From the NCBI GenBank assembly GCA_035938875.1, contig DASZGL010000113.1, positions 1-29,559 on the forward strand: a stretch of 29,559 bases of DNA, read 5' to 3'. Position numbers and translations under genes: made by a program. Source of the DNA: DASZGL01 sp035938875. GTDB lineage: Bacteria > Chloroflexota > Dormibacteria > Aeolococcales > Aeolococcaceae. Positions 6,915 to 14,140 of the stretch are shown here, piece after piece; the stretch's first letter is position 1, and every line of letters starts with the position of its first letter. The notes below the pieces were generated by a model. It was not told the DNA's origin, ran no database searches, and worked only from the letters and a program-made list of their open reading frames with translations.

Positions 6915-7732
6915 CGCGACGCGCCGGTGGGCGAACCGGTGAAGCTGAATCCTCCGTCGTCTTCGGCGATCCAACCGCCTGCAGCGAGGGTGCCGCCGTC
7001 GATGGGCAGGGTGACGCCGGTGATGTAGGACGACAGCGGCGAGAGCAGGAAGGCGACCGCGTGGGCCAGCTCCTCGGGTCTGCCCGCCCGGCGCAGGGGA
7101 ATGTGCCCGGCGCCGGGGTCGTGTCCCGGGGGCAGCATGGCCCGGATCCCGTCGGTGAGCAGCAGGTCGGGGGCTACGGCGTTGACGCGCACTCTCGGCG
7201 CCAGCTCGACGGCCAGCGACCTGGTCAGCGACGCCACCGCCGCCTTGCCGGCTGCGTACACCGCGTAGTCGGGTGCGGCGCGATGCGCCTCGACGGTTGT
7301 GACGTTGACGATGGCACTGCCGTCACCGAGGTGTGGCAACACGGCGTGAGTGAGCAGCAGGGTCGACTCCACGTTGCTGCGCCACATCGCGGCCCACTGC
7401 TTTGGAGAGGAGTCCGCGAACGCTTGATGGATGACACCGCCGGCGTTGTTGACGAGATGCGAGATCTTGCCGAGTATGGCCATAACCTCGGCGACGGCAG
7501 CCGCGACCTGGTCTGCGTCGCGGACATCGCAGTGCAGCCCCAGTGCGCGTGCGCCGGCGGCGTCGAGTGCGGCGGCGGTGTCGGTCGCCCGTTGTGGATC
7601 GCGTTCGAGGACAGCGACCGATGCGCCGCATGAGGCAAGCACCTCCGCACAGGCTCGGCCCAGCCCGGCGCCCCCTCCGCTGATGACCGCCACTGCGCCG
7701 GAGAGTCCCCAGGAGGGCGGGCGCAACGACAT
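6911..7732 (-). CDS. SDR-family oxidoreductase
   Basis: This 273-residue SDR has the coenzyme motif SGGGAGLGRACAE (about residues 18-30), an NNAGG motif (about 91-95), the Y-x3-K in YAVYAAGKAAV (about 154-164) and the usual C-terminal YITGVTLPIDGG (about 237-248). The position that is normally the catalytic Ser reads Thr (IVNVTTVEAH), which is unusual and may lower or change activity. The last 20 residues (GWIAEDDGGFSF onward) are a short extension. It is the first gene of a two-gene unit with the LLM oxidoreductase, which it overlaps by 4 nt, and is divergent from the second LLM gene. Confidence 0.88.
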   Translation of the reverse strand: MSLRPPSWGLSGAVAVISGGGAGLGRACAEVLASCGASVAVLERDPQRATDTAAALDAAGARALGLHCDVRDADQVAAAVAEVMAILGKISHLVNNAGGVIHQAFADSSPKQWAAMWRSNVESTLLLTHAVLPHLGDGSAIVNVTTVEAHRAAPDYAVYAAGKAAVASLTRSLAVELAPRVRVNAVAPDLLLTDGIRAMLPPGHDPGAGHIPLRRAGRPEELAHAVAFLLSPLSSYITGVTLPIDGGTLAAGGWIAEDDGGFSFTGSPTGASR

Positions 7733-7747
7733 GGCACCTCATCGTCG

Positions 7748-7754
7748 CATAATC
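7748..7754. promoter_or_regulatory. Symmetric divergent -10 element between SDR and LLM genes
   Basis: The plus strand reads CATAAT at 7748-7753 and the minus strand GATTAT at 7754-7749, on the same base pairs. The rightward transcript would have a leader of about 55 nt with a perfect 7-bp hairpin (7783-7789 with 7794-7800) just before the Shine-Dalgarno GGAGGAG (7803-7809). The leftward leader is very short. Confidence 0.4.
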
Positions 7755-7814
7755 CGGTCGCCTGCATGACCGGCGCACGACGGTCGGCGGCATCGCCGAC
7801 GGGGAGGAGACACG

Positions 7815-8837
7815 GTGCTCGCCTTCGACGTCCCGCTGAGCTGGGAGGACCCTGCGGCAGCGGCAGCGCGAGCCGAGGCTGACGGTATGGACGGTGTGTG
7901 GACCGCCGAGGGCACGCACGATCCACACCTCACGCTGGCGGTTGCGGCGACTGCGACCCGGCGCATCGTCCTGGGAACCGCGATCACCGTGGCCTTCGTG
8001 CGCAGCCCGATGGTTCACGCCATGACCTTCTGGGACCTGCATCGCATGGCTCCGGGCAGGGTCGTCCTCGGACTCGGCTCGCAGGTCAAGGCACACAATC
8101 AGCGCCGCTACAGCGTCGCCTTCGATCACCCGGCGCCGCGTATGCGCGACATGATCCGAGCCATCCGCGCCATCTGGCGCTGCTGGCAATACGGTGAGGC
8201 CCTGGACTACCGCGGCGAGTTCTACACGCATACGTTGATGACGCCGTTCTTCAACCCTGGGCCGGTCGACGGACCGATGCCCCGCATCTTCGTCGCCGCG
8301 GTCAATCCCCACATGCTCGCCGTCGCCGGAGCGGAGGCGGACGGCGTGCACGTCCATCCCCTGCATTCGGAACGCACCCTCGATCAGCTGACCATCCCAT
8401 CGGTGCGGCGCACAGCAGCCGCCGCCGGGCGCGACGCCGGGGCCCTGGAGTTCTGCGCGCCGGCGATGATCGCCACCGGTCGCGATGCTGACGCCGTCGC
8501 CGCCAACCGCGACCGGATGCGAAGCCAGGTCGCCTTCTACGCCTCGACGCGCACCTACCGGGGCCTGCTCGAAGAGCACGACCGCGGCGAGCTCTGCGAT
8601 GCGCTGCACGCGCTGTCGCTGCGAGGCGCATGGGAGGAGATGCCGCGACGGATCGACGACGAGCTGCTCGACGCCTTCTGCGTCAGCGCGACGTGGGAGG
8701 ACCTCGCCGCTGCGCTGGTGCGGCGCTACGCCTCACGCGTGCAGCGGATCATGCCCTACGCGCTGGGCGCGCCGGAAACGCCCTGGGCGTCGATCGCCGC
8801 CGAGATCCGCGCCGGCGCGGTGGGGACGGCGGCGTGA
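7815..8837 (+). CDS. F420-dependent LLM-class oxidoreductase (MSMEG_2256-like)
   Basis: This 340-residue LLM-superfamily protein closely follows the MSMEG_2256 F420-dependent subfamily (TIGR03617). It shows FDVPLSWEDPAAAAARAEA at the N-terminus, then GVWTAEGTHDPHLTLAVAA, TAITVAFVRSPMVHA, VVLGLGSQVKAHNQRRY and GEFYTHTLMTPFFNPGPVDG. The enzyme would transfer hydride between F420 and an unidentified substrate. The start is GTG 7815 with a strong Shine-Dalgarno (GGAGGAG, 7803-7809, 5-nt spacing), unlike the leaderless genes around it. The TetR gene starts within its last codons (GTGA overlap), so enzyme and regulator share an operon. Confidence 0.92.
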   Translation: MLAFDVPLSWEDPAAAAARAEADGMDGVWTAEGTHDPHLTLAVAATATRRIVLGTAITVAFVRSPMVHAMTFWDLHRMAPGRVVLGLGSQVKAHNQRRYSVAFDHPAPRMRDMIRAIRAIWRCWQYGEALDYRGEFYTHTLMTPFFNPGPVDGPMPRIFVAAVNPHMLAVAGAEADGVHVHPLHSERTLDQLTIPSVRRTAAAAGRDAGALEFCAPAMIATGRDADAVAANRDRMRSQVAFYASTRTYRGLLEEHDRGELCDALHALSLRGAWEEMPRRIDDELLDAFCVSATWEDLAAALVRRYASRVQRIMPYALGAPETPWASIAAEIRAGAVGTAA

Positions 8838-9466
8838 CCGTCACCATGTCGGTCGGTGAGGCGACACGCGATCGCATCCTGCGTCGTGCCGATCAGCTCT
8901 TCGCCGCGCACGGATACGCCGGCGTATCGATGAGGCTCGTCGCCGGCGCGGCCGGGGTGACCAAGCCCGCTCTCTACTATCACTTCCGCGACAAGGAGGC
9001 GCTCTTCGAGGAGTGTGTTCTGGGCAGCCAGCGGCAGATGGAGCGGCTGCTGCGCGAGGCAGCGACCGGCGACCACAGCCTCGCCCATCGGGTCACCGCC
9101 ACGGCGCTGGTGCTCCTCACCGGGTCGCCGCACCATCCGGTGCGCACCCAGAGCGACATCGCCGAGCACCTCGACCCCGGGGCAAGGCTGCGACTCGGCG
9201 AGGGCTTCCACGACAGCATCCTTGGTCCGGTGGTCGAGCTCTTCGCCGTCGCCGCGTCGCGCGGTGAGCTCCGTGACGCCGTGCAGCCGTCGCTCGCCGC
9301 GGCAACGCTGCTCGGTGTCGTGATGGCGTTCCTGCCGTCGGTCGATCCCAGCGGTGATCCTTCCTGGCAGGTGGCACGCCCCAACGTCGAGGGAACGCCG
9401 AGCATCGACCCGGCGGTGGCCGCCGAGCTCGTCGCCTCGCTCGTGCTCCGCGGAGTTTCCGTCTAG
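8834..9466 (+). CDS. TetR/AcrR-family transcriptional regulator
   Basis: This roughly 210-residue protein has an N-terminal helix-turn-helix of the TetR type: RDRILRRADQLFAAHGYAGV, then MRLVAGAAGVTKPALYYHFRDKEAL (recognition helix ALYYHF, about residues 42-47). The C-terminal ligand-binding domain is all-helical and diverged. GTG 8834 overlaps the LLM stop (GTGA); ATG 8846 is an alternative. Coupled to the LLM gene, it probably represses this unit and perhaps the divergent SDR-LLM pair, with a substrate of those enzymes as ligand. That is inference. No inverted repeat clearly matching an operator was seen at 7733-7814 apart from the GTCGGCG hairpin. Confidence 0.9.
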   Translation: MTVTMSVGEATRDRILRRADQLFAAHGYAGVSMRLVAGAAGVTKPALYYHFRDKEALFEECVLGSQRQMERLLREAATGDHSLAHRVTATALVLLTGSPHHPVRTQSDIAEHLDPGARLRLGEGFHDSILGPVVELFAVAASRGELRDAVQPSLAAATLLGVVMAFLPSVDPSGDPSWQVARPNVEGTPSIDPAVAAELVASLVLRGVSV

Positions 9467-9515
9467 CACCCTGGTGGCCTGTGCCCCCGGACGCGCGCAG
9501 CCATCACCCCGGCGA

Positions 9516-9521
9516 CACAAT
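9516..9521 (+). promoter_or_regulatory. -10 box, leaderless start of the phosphatase gene
   Basis: CACAAT ends 8 nt before ATG 9530, in the 63-bp gap after the TetR gene. Confidence 0.35.
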
Positions 9522-9529
9522 GCCTCGAC

Positions 9530-10141
9530 ATGGATGAGCGCCGCCAGCGACTGATCCTGGTGCGTCACGGTGAGACCGAGTGGAGCCGCGAGGGCAGGCA
9601 CACCGGTCGCAGCGACATCGAGCTCACCGACACCGGCCGCAGGCAGGCGCTGCTGACCGGTGAAGCCCTCGCCGCCCACGACTTTGACGCTGTGTTCACC
9701 AGTCCGCTGCGGCGCGCGGTCACCACGTGCGTGCTCGCCGGCTTCGGCGATCGCGCGGTTCTCTGCGACGCGCTCTGCGAATGGGACTACGGTGCCAACG
9801 AGGGACTGACCACCGCGGAGATCCGCGAGACCCGTCCCGGTTGGTCGTTGTGGGAAGACGGTGTCGTCGACGGGGAGACGGTGGACGAGGTCGGCGCCCG
9901 CGCCGACTCGGTCATCGCCCAGGCGAAGGCGATCGACGGCGACGTGGCCCTCTTCGCCCACGGTCACGTGCTCCGCATCCTGGCGGCGCGATGGCTCGGT
10001 CTCGCCGCCGTCGGCGGTCGCATGTTCGTGCTCAGCACCGCGACGATCAGTGTCCTCGGCTACGAGCGCGAGGAACCCGCGGTGCTGCGCTGGAATGACG
10101 ACTCCCACCTGCGCGCCCCGGTCGAGGGCGTCCCCAACTAA
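9530..10141 (+). CDS. Histidine phosphatase (phosphoglycerate mutase-like)
   Basis: This 203-residue member of branch 1 of the histidine phosphatase superfamily has the phosphorylated His in LVRHGETEWSREGRHTGRSD (His at about residue 13), the substrate Arg in FTSPLRRAVTT (about 56-66), the acid/base Glu in CEWDYGANEG (about 83-92) and the second His in LFAHGHVLRILAARWLG (about 142-158). It dephosphorylates a small phospho-metabolite, which the sequence does not identify; the length and EWDYG motif resemble SixA/GpmB-type or acid-phosphatase proteins. It converges on the ABC exporter operon, and the two stop codons overlap by 4 bp (10138-10141), leaving no room for a terminator between them. 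Confidence 0.92.
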   Translation: MDERRQRLILVRHGETEWSREGRHTGRSDIELTDTGRRQALLTGEALAAHDFDAVFTSPLRRAVTTCVLAGFGDRAVLCDALCEWDYGANEGLTTAEIRETRPGWSLWEDGVVDGETVDEVGARADSVIAQAKAIDGDVALFAHGHVLRILAARWLGLAAVGGRMFVLSTATISVLGYEREEPAVLRWNDDSHLRAPVEGVPN

Positions 10142-12039
10142 GCGCGGGCTCTGGTGTTGCCCAGCCAGCTCTCGTAGAGCGACGCGTACACGCCGCGAGC
10201 GGCAACCAGGGAGCGATGGTCGCCGCGCTCGACGATGCGCCCGGCGTCGAACACCAGCACGCTGTCGGCGGCCTCGGCGGTGCTCAGCCGGTGGGCGATG
10301 GTCACCGTCGTGCGTCCCCTGGAGAGCCGCTCGAGGGCGTCGGCGATGACTCTCTCCGTCTCCGGGTCGACGGCGCTGGTGGCCTCGTCGAGGATGAGCA
10401 GGCCGGGGTTGGCCACCTGCGCGCGCGCCAGCGCAACCAGCTGGCGCTCGCCGACGGAGATGTTCTCGCCGCGCTCGCCGACGCGCGTGTCCAGTCCTTC
10501 GGGCAGGGAGTCGAGCCATTCGCGCAGACCGAGCGCGGCGAAGGCGCGCACGATGTCGCCGTCGTCGACGCCATCGCCGCCGAAGCGCACGTTCTCACGG
10601 ATCGACGTGTCGAAGAGGAAGCCGTCCTGGGGCACCATGCGCACCGCGTGGCGTCGCGACAGCGGCGATGCGTCGCGCAGGTCGATGCCGCCGACGAGGA
10701 TGCGCCCACACGACGGATCGGCGAGGCGGCTGACCAGCCGGGCGAACGTCGTCTTGCCCGAACCCGTCTCCCCGACCACGGCGACATGGGCACCGGCGGC
10801 GACGTCGACATCGATGTCCTCGAGGACCGGTCCCCCCTCGCGATACGCGTAGGCCACACCCTCCAGCCGCAGCGGCAGCGGACCGGCGGGAAGCGAGACA
10901 CCGTGCGCCGGCTCGTCGAGCTCGACGGGCAGGTCGATGACGGTGAGCACCTTGCGCCAACCGGCGATCGCCGTCTGCGTCTGCTCGAAGACCTCGCTCA
11001 GCTCCATGAGCGGCTGGAGGAAGAGGGTCACCAGGAAGAGGAAGGCGACAAGGTCGCCGAGGCTCAGCCCCCAGGCCCGGCCGTAGTGGGCGCCGACAGC
11101 GACGACGGCGGCGATGGCCATGGCACCGAAGAGGTCGGCGATGGGAAACACGGTGGCGGCGAAGCGCTGCGCATACATCTCGGCGCCGTACTGGCCGGCG
11201 ATGGCCGTGCGCAGGCGGCGATCGGTGCGCTCCTCGAGTCCGTAGGCGCGGACCTCGGCGGCGCCCATGACGCTTTCCGAAACCTCGCTGAGGGTGTCGC
11301 TCACGCGGTTGCGCCAGCGGTCATAGGCGCCCAGCATCGCCCGCTGCATGGTGCGCAGGACGAGCACGATGGGAGCGACCACGGCTACGGTGATCAACGC
11401 CAGCTGCCACGAGTAGACGAACATCGCCGCGGCGCAGCCGAGCATCAGGGCTCCGCTGATGACCCAGCTGAGGCCGCCCCATTCGAGGAACTGGGCGAGG
11501 GTGTCGACGTCGGCGGTCACGCGCGAGACGAAGACGCCGCGCTTGTGCGCCGTCTGCTCGGCGATGCTCAGCTCATGGATGTGCGCGAAGGCGCGCACCC
11601 TGAGTGACGCCAGTGCACCCTCTGAGATGGTGACCATCCGTGCGTAGGTGAACCGCGCGGCGACGTAGATGAAGACAACGGCCACGGCGGCGGCAGCACA
11701 GGCGGGATAGACGAACGCCGGACGGAAGCCGTCGGCGCCGAGCAGTCCGCGGTCGACGACCTGCTGCAGCAGCACGGGGACGAGCAGCCGGCCCAGGGCC
11801 ATCGCGATCGCCAGCCCGATCGTGTACCCGAGGCCCACGCGAAGCTCGGGAGATTCTGCCAATCCACGCCGGAACACGCCCAGCGCGCCTTGCAGCGAGG
11901 TCATGTCTTCGACCTCGGGGGTCGCAGGTGGAGGCGGGGAGGCTCCCTCGGTGAAGCGGGGATCCGTCGCGTCGGCCTCGGCGGACCGGCGCAGCGACTC
12001 GTCGTCGGCGGGTGCGTGGGCGTGCTGTACCGGTGTCAT
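10138..12039 (-). CDS. ABC exporter half-transporter, catalytic-site subunit
   Basis: This 633-residue protein has a six-helix type IV exporter membrane domain (about residues 65-345) and an ATPase domain (about 385-620). Walker A is GETGSGKTT, the Q-loop lies in RMVPQDGFLF, the Walker B/catalytic Glu is LLILDEATSAVD and the switch His is in TIAHRLST, all canonical. The signature is ISVGERQ instead of LSGGQ, so it is degenerate. It therefore supplies the degenerate half of one ATP site and the Walker A/B of the good one. A 60-residue polar N-terminal extension precedes TM1. Its start overlaps the partner gene by 4 nt (ATGA). The substrate is unknown; lipid or drug export is typical of the family. 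Confidence 0.93.
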   Translation of the reverse strand: MTPVQHAHAPADDESLRRSAEADATDPRFTEGASPPPPATPEVEDMTSLQGALGVFRRGLAESPELRVGLGYTIGLAIAMALGRLLVPVLLQQVVDRGLLGADGFRPAFVYPACAAAAVAVVFIYVAARFTYARMVTISEGALASLRVRAFAHIHELSIAEQTAHKRGVFVSRVTADVDTLAQFLEWGGLSWVISGALMLGCAAAMFVYSWQLALITVAVVAPIVLVLRTMQRAMLGAYDRWRNRVSDTLSEVSESVMGAAEVRAYGLEERTDRRLRTAIAGQYGAEMYAQRFAATVFPIADLFGAMAIAAVVAVGAHYGRAWGLSLGDLVAFLFLVTLFLQPLMELSEVFEQTQTAIAGWRKVLTVIDLPVELDEPAHGVSLPAGPLPLRLEGVAYAYREGGPVLEDIDVDVAAGAHVAVVGETGSGKTTFARLVSRLADPSCGRILVGGIDLRDASPLSRRHAVRMVPQDGFLFDTSIRENVRFGGDGVDDGDIVRAFAALGLREWLDSLPEGLDTRVGERGENISVGERQLVALARAQVANPGLLILDEATSAVDPETERVIADALERLSRGRTTVTIAHRLSTAEAADSVLVFDAGRIVERGDHRSLVAARGVYASLYESWLGNTRARA

Positions 12040-13814
12040 ACCGGCACCCTCTCGTAGGCTTGCACCATCGCCGCGTATGTGGGATGTCGCAGCAGCTGGC
12101 TGTGCGTGCCCGAGGCGCTGATCCTGCCGTCCTCGAGGAGGAGGACGCGATCGGCCAGGGCGATCGTCGAAACCCGATAGGCGATCACCACCAGCGTGGT
12201 ATCGACCTGCTCGCGCAGAGCGTCGAGGATCGCCGCCTCGACGGTGGCGTCGACGGCCGACGTGGCGTCGTCGAGGATGAGCAGTCGCGGCCGCCGCAGC
12301 AGTGCGCGGGCCAGGGCGATACGTTGCCGCTGGCCCCCGGACACGGTGACACCACGTTCGCCGAGTACGGTCTCGTAGCCATGCGGCATCTCGCTGATGA
12401 AGTCGTGCGCCTGGGCGATGCGAGCTGCGTGGATGACCTCGTCATCGCCTGCGTCGTATCCCAGAGCGATGTTCTCGCGCACCGTCGTGGCGAAGAGAAA
12501 GCTCTCCTGGAAGACGATGGCAACCGCGGCGCGCAGCGATGCGGTCTCCGCGTCGCGGAGGTCGATTCCGCCGATGCTGATGCTGCCCCGCTGCGGGTCG
12601 TCGAGCCGCACCATCAACTCTGCGAGCGTGCTCTTGCCGGCACCGGTGGGGCCGACCAGGGCGACCGACTCACTCGGGCGGACTTCGAATCTCACCCCGT
12701 CGAGCACGAGATTGTCGGCGAAGCCGTGGCTGACATTGTCGACGGCGAGCGCGAGTGGCCCTGGAGGAACCGGTGTCGCCGACGCTCCGGCGGGTCGCAC
12801 TGCGATGGGCTCGGTGAACACCTTCTCGAGTCGCTCGCGGCCGACCACGGCGCGGGGAACATCGGCGAGGACGAAGCCGATCACGCGCATGGGGAACGCC
12901 AGCAGCTGGAAGAGGCTGACGAACTGGACCAGTCCGCCCGTGGTGATGGCGCCGGTCGACACCCGCCAGCTGCCGACTGCCAGCAACGCGACCATGGCCA
13001 GGTCGGGAAGCGTGTCCAGGGCGGGTTCGAAGGCGGCGCGGAGTCTGCCGACGGTGACGCGCTCAGCGCGCAGGGCATCGGCGACGGCGCGGAAGCGCTG
13101 CACCTCGGCCGACTGCCGGCCCAGGGTCTTCACCACGAGGGCGCCGTCGATGCTCTCGTGGGCGACGGAGCTGACATCACCGATGTGCTGCTGGGCGCGA
13201 GTCTGCGGCGCCTCGACGCGAGCGCCGTACGCATGGTTGAGCAGCGCCAGTCCGGGCAGGGTGATGCAGCCGATGGCGGCGAGCAAGGGGTCGGCCACCA
13301 GCATCGACACCGTGGCGAAGACGATGAGCAGCACCACCGCCGTCGAGTAGGGCAGTGGGCCGACGACCTCGGTCGCTGCGGTGACGTCAGCCTGGGTGTG
13401 GGCCAGCAGCTCGCCGGTCGGCTTCGACTGGTGATACGCCAGCGGCAGCTGCGCGTAGCGCTCAATGACGCGCAGGCGGAGAGTCCGCTGCACGCGGTGC
13501 TGGGTCATCCCCGCGAAGTAGCGGCGGGTGACGATGCCGAGCGCGCGCAGCACGGCGACACCGAGGATGGCGACGACGGCGGCGACCGTACTCGATGCGG
13601 TGGAGCCCTGATGGAAGGCGGGAACGAGCACCGAGTCGGTGATATGGCCGAGCACCACGGTGCTGGCCACCGTCATGCCCGCGTAGAGCGCGGCGCCGCT
13701 CACCGAGATGATGAACGGCAGCGGATGCATGGCGACGTAGGAGGCGACGATGCGCAGTCCGCGCCAGAACACGCCTCGCTGCGGTTGGGATCTTTCCGCC
13801 GTCGCGGTTGCCAC
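12036..13814 (-). CDS. ABC exporter half-transporter, degenerate-site subunit
   Basis: This 592-residue partner of the downstream subunit has six membrane helices (about residues 15-315) and an ATPase domain (about 350-585). Walker A is GPTGAGKST and the signature VSGGQRQR is canonical. The Walker B catalytic Glu is Asp (LLILDDATSAVD) and the switch His is Tyr (VIAYRVST). Together the two proteins make one working and one dead ATP site, as in heterodimeric exporters of the TM287/288 and BmrCD kind. The start is GTG 13814 with AGGTG upstream. An attenuator-like leader precedes it (13846-14055), suggesting induction by a translation-affecting compound that the pump may export. Confidence 0.93.
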   Translation of the reverse strand: MATATAERSQPQRGVFWRGLRIVASYVAMHPLPFIISVSGAALYAGMTVASTVVLGHITDSVLVPAFHQGSTASSTVAAVVAILGVAVLRALGIVTRRYFAGMTQHRVQRTLRLRVIERYAQLPLAYHQSKPTGELLAHTQADVTAATEVVGPLPYSTAVVLLIVFATVSMLVADPLLAAIGCITLPGLALLNHAYGARVEAPQTRAQQHIGDVSSVAHESIDGALVVKTLGRQSAEVQRFRAVADALRAERVTVGRLRAAFEPALDTLPDLAMVALLAVGSWRVSTGAITTGGLVQFVSLFQLLAFPMRVIGFVLADVPRAVVGRERLEKVFTEPIAVRPAGASATPVPPGPLALAVDNVSHGFADNLVLDGVRFEVRPSESVALVGPTGAGKSTLAELMVRLDDPQRGSISIGGIDLRDAETASLRAAVAIVFQESFLFATTVRENIALGYDAGDDEVIHAARIAQAHDFISEMPHGYETVLGERGVTVSGGQRQRIALARALLRRPRLLILDDATSAVDATVEAAILDALREQVDTTLVVIAYRVSTIALADRVLLLEDGRISASGTHSQLLRHPTYAAMVQAYERVPV

Positions 13815-13845
13815 TTCAACTCACCTGTTCGATTCGGATACAACG

Positions 13846-13878
13846 AAAAAGGACCGGGTGGCGGGGCCACTCCGATCC
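13846..13878 (-). terminator. Intrinsic terminator in the ABC exporter leader (attenuator)
   Basis: Read on the minus strand, GGATCGG and GTGGC (13878-13866, with one bulged A) pair with GCCAC and CCGGTCC (13862-13851) around a CCC loop. The stem has 12 pairs including one G-T. TTTTT (13850-13846) follows. It lies 31 nt upstream of the GTG start of the exporter gene, so it would stop transcription before the operon unless disrupted. Confidence 0.8.
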
Positions 13879-13911
13879 TCGGTGAGCCGGCTGGAACGCG
13901 CGACTACCGGG

Positions 13912-13983
13912 TCAGTCTGTGGCCTCCGCCGGGCACACGTCTCCCTCGATGGGAGGGAACGCGTGACGCATGAGCCGGCGCAT
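13912..13983 (-). CDS. 23-residue leader peptide of the ABC exporter operon
   Basis: A short ORF runs ATG 13983 to TGA 13912. It begins MRRLMRHAFPP and ends CPAEATD. It has a strong Shine-Dalgarno (GAGGAGA, 13997-13991; AGGAG spaced 8 nt from ATG) and sits between a canonical promoter and the intrinsic terminator. Its last codons contain GGCCAC (13924-13919), which can pair with GTGGCC (13870-13865) in the 5' arm of the terminator. Translation through the ORF would cover GGCCAC and let the terminator form; a ribosome stalled early would leave it free to act as an antiterminator. That mechanism is inferred. The segment MRHAFP loosely recalls the MRLRFP arrest segment of the ErmD leader, which may be chance. 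Confidence 0.72.
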   Translation of the reverse strand: MRRLMRHAFPPIEGDVCPAEATD

Positions 13984-14026
13984 GAGCTTGTCTCCTCGTG
14001 ACTCCGACGGGCCTCGGGACTCGGTC

Positions 14027-14055
14027 AGTCTAGGGTTGGCCCGAAGTCGCGTCAA
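14027..14055 (-). promoter_or_regulatory. Sigma70-type promoter of the ABC exporter leader
   Basis: On the minus strand a -35 TTGACG (14055-14050) and a -10 TAGACT (14032-14027) are separated by exactly 17 nt. The predicted start near 14020 gives a leader of about 205 nt before GTG 13814. It is the best full promoter in the window. Confidence 0.75.
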
Positions 14056-14101
14056 CCGGCGACGGTCAGCGCCCAAGCCCTTCGCGGCGACGAGTTGGAA
14101 C

Positions 14102-14131
14102 TTGCGCCGGCGCGGCGGCGGGGCCTAGGCT
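14102..14131 (+). promoter_or_regulatory. Promoter of the LCP / propeller operon
   Basis: -10 TAGGCT (14126-14131) ends 9 nt before GTG 14141, with a possible -35 TTGCGC (14102-14107) 18 nt upstream. This fits a nearly leaderless mRNA and supports GTG 14141 as start. Confidence 0.45.
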
Positions 14132-14140
14132 GACGGTTCC

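Noticed and set aside
4454..9466. Secondary-metabolite biosynthetic cluster
   Set aside because: Tailoring-type enzymes occur, but there is no polyketide synthase, NRPS, terpene synthase or RiPP precursor in the window.
8756..10519. 587-codon minus-strand open frame across the TetR and phosphatase genes
   Set aside because: It is an antisense artefact of GC-rich codon use: low-complexity Arg/Ala/Gly-rich sequence, no family motif, and well-supported genes on the plus strand.
12012..13973. 653-codon plus-strand open frame opposite the ABC exporter
   Set aside because: It mirrors the exporter coding sequence and has no recognisable domain; the minus-strand ABC motifs are decisive. The same applies to the 463-codon frame at 10216-11607.
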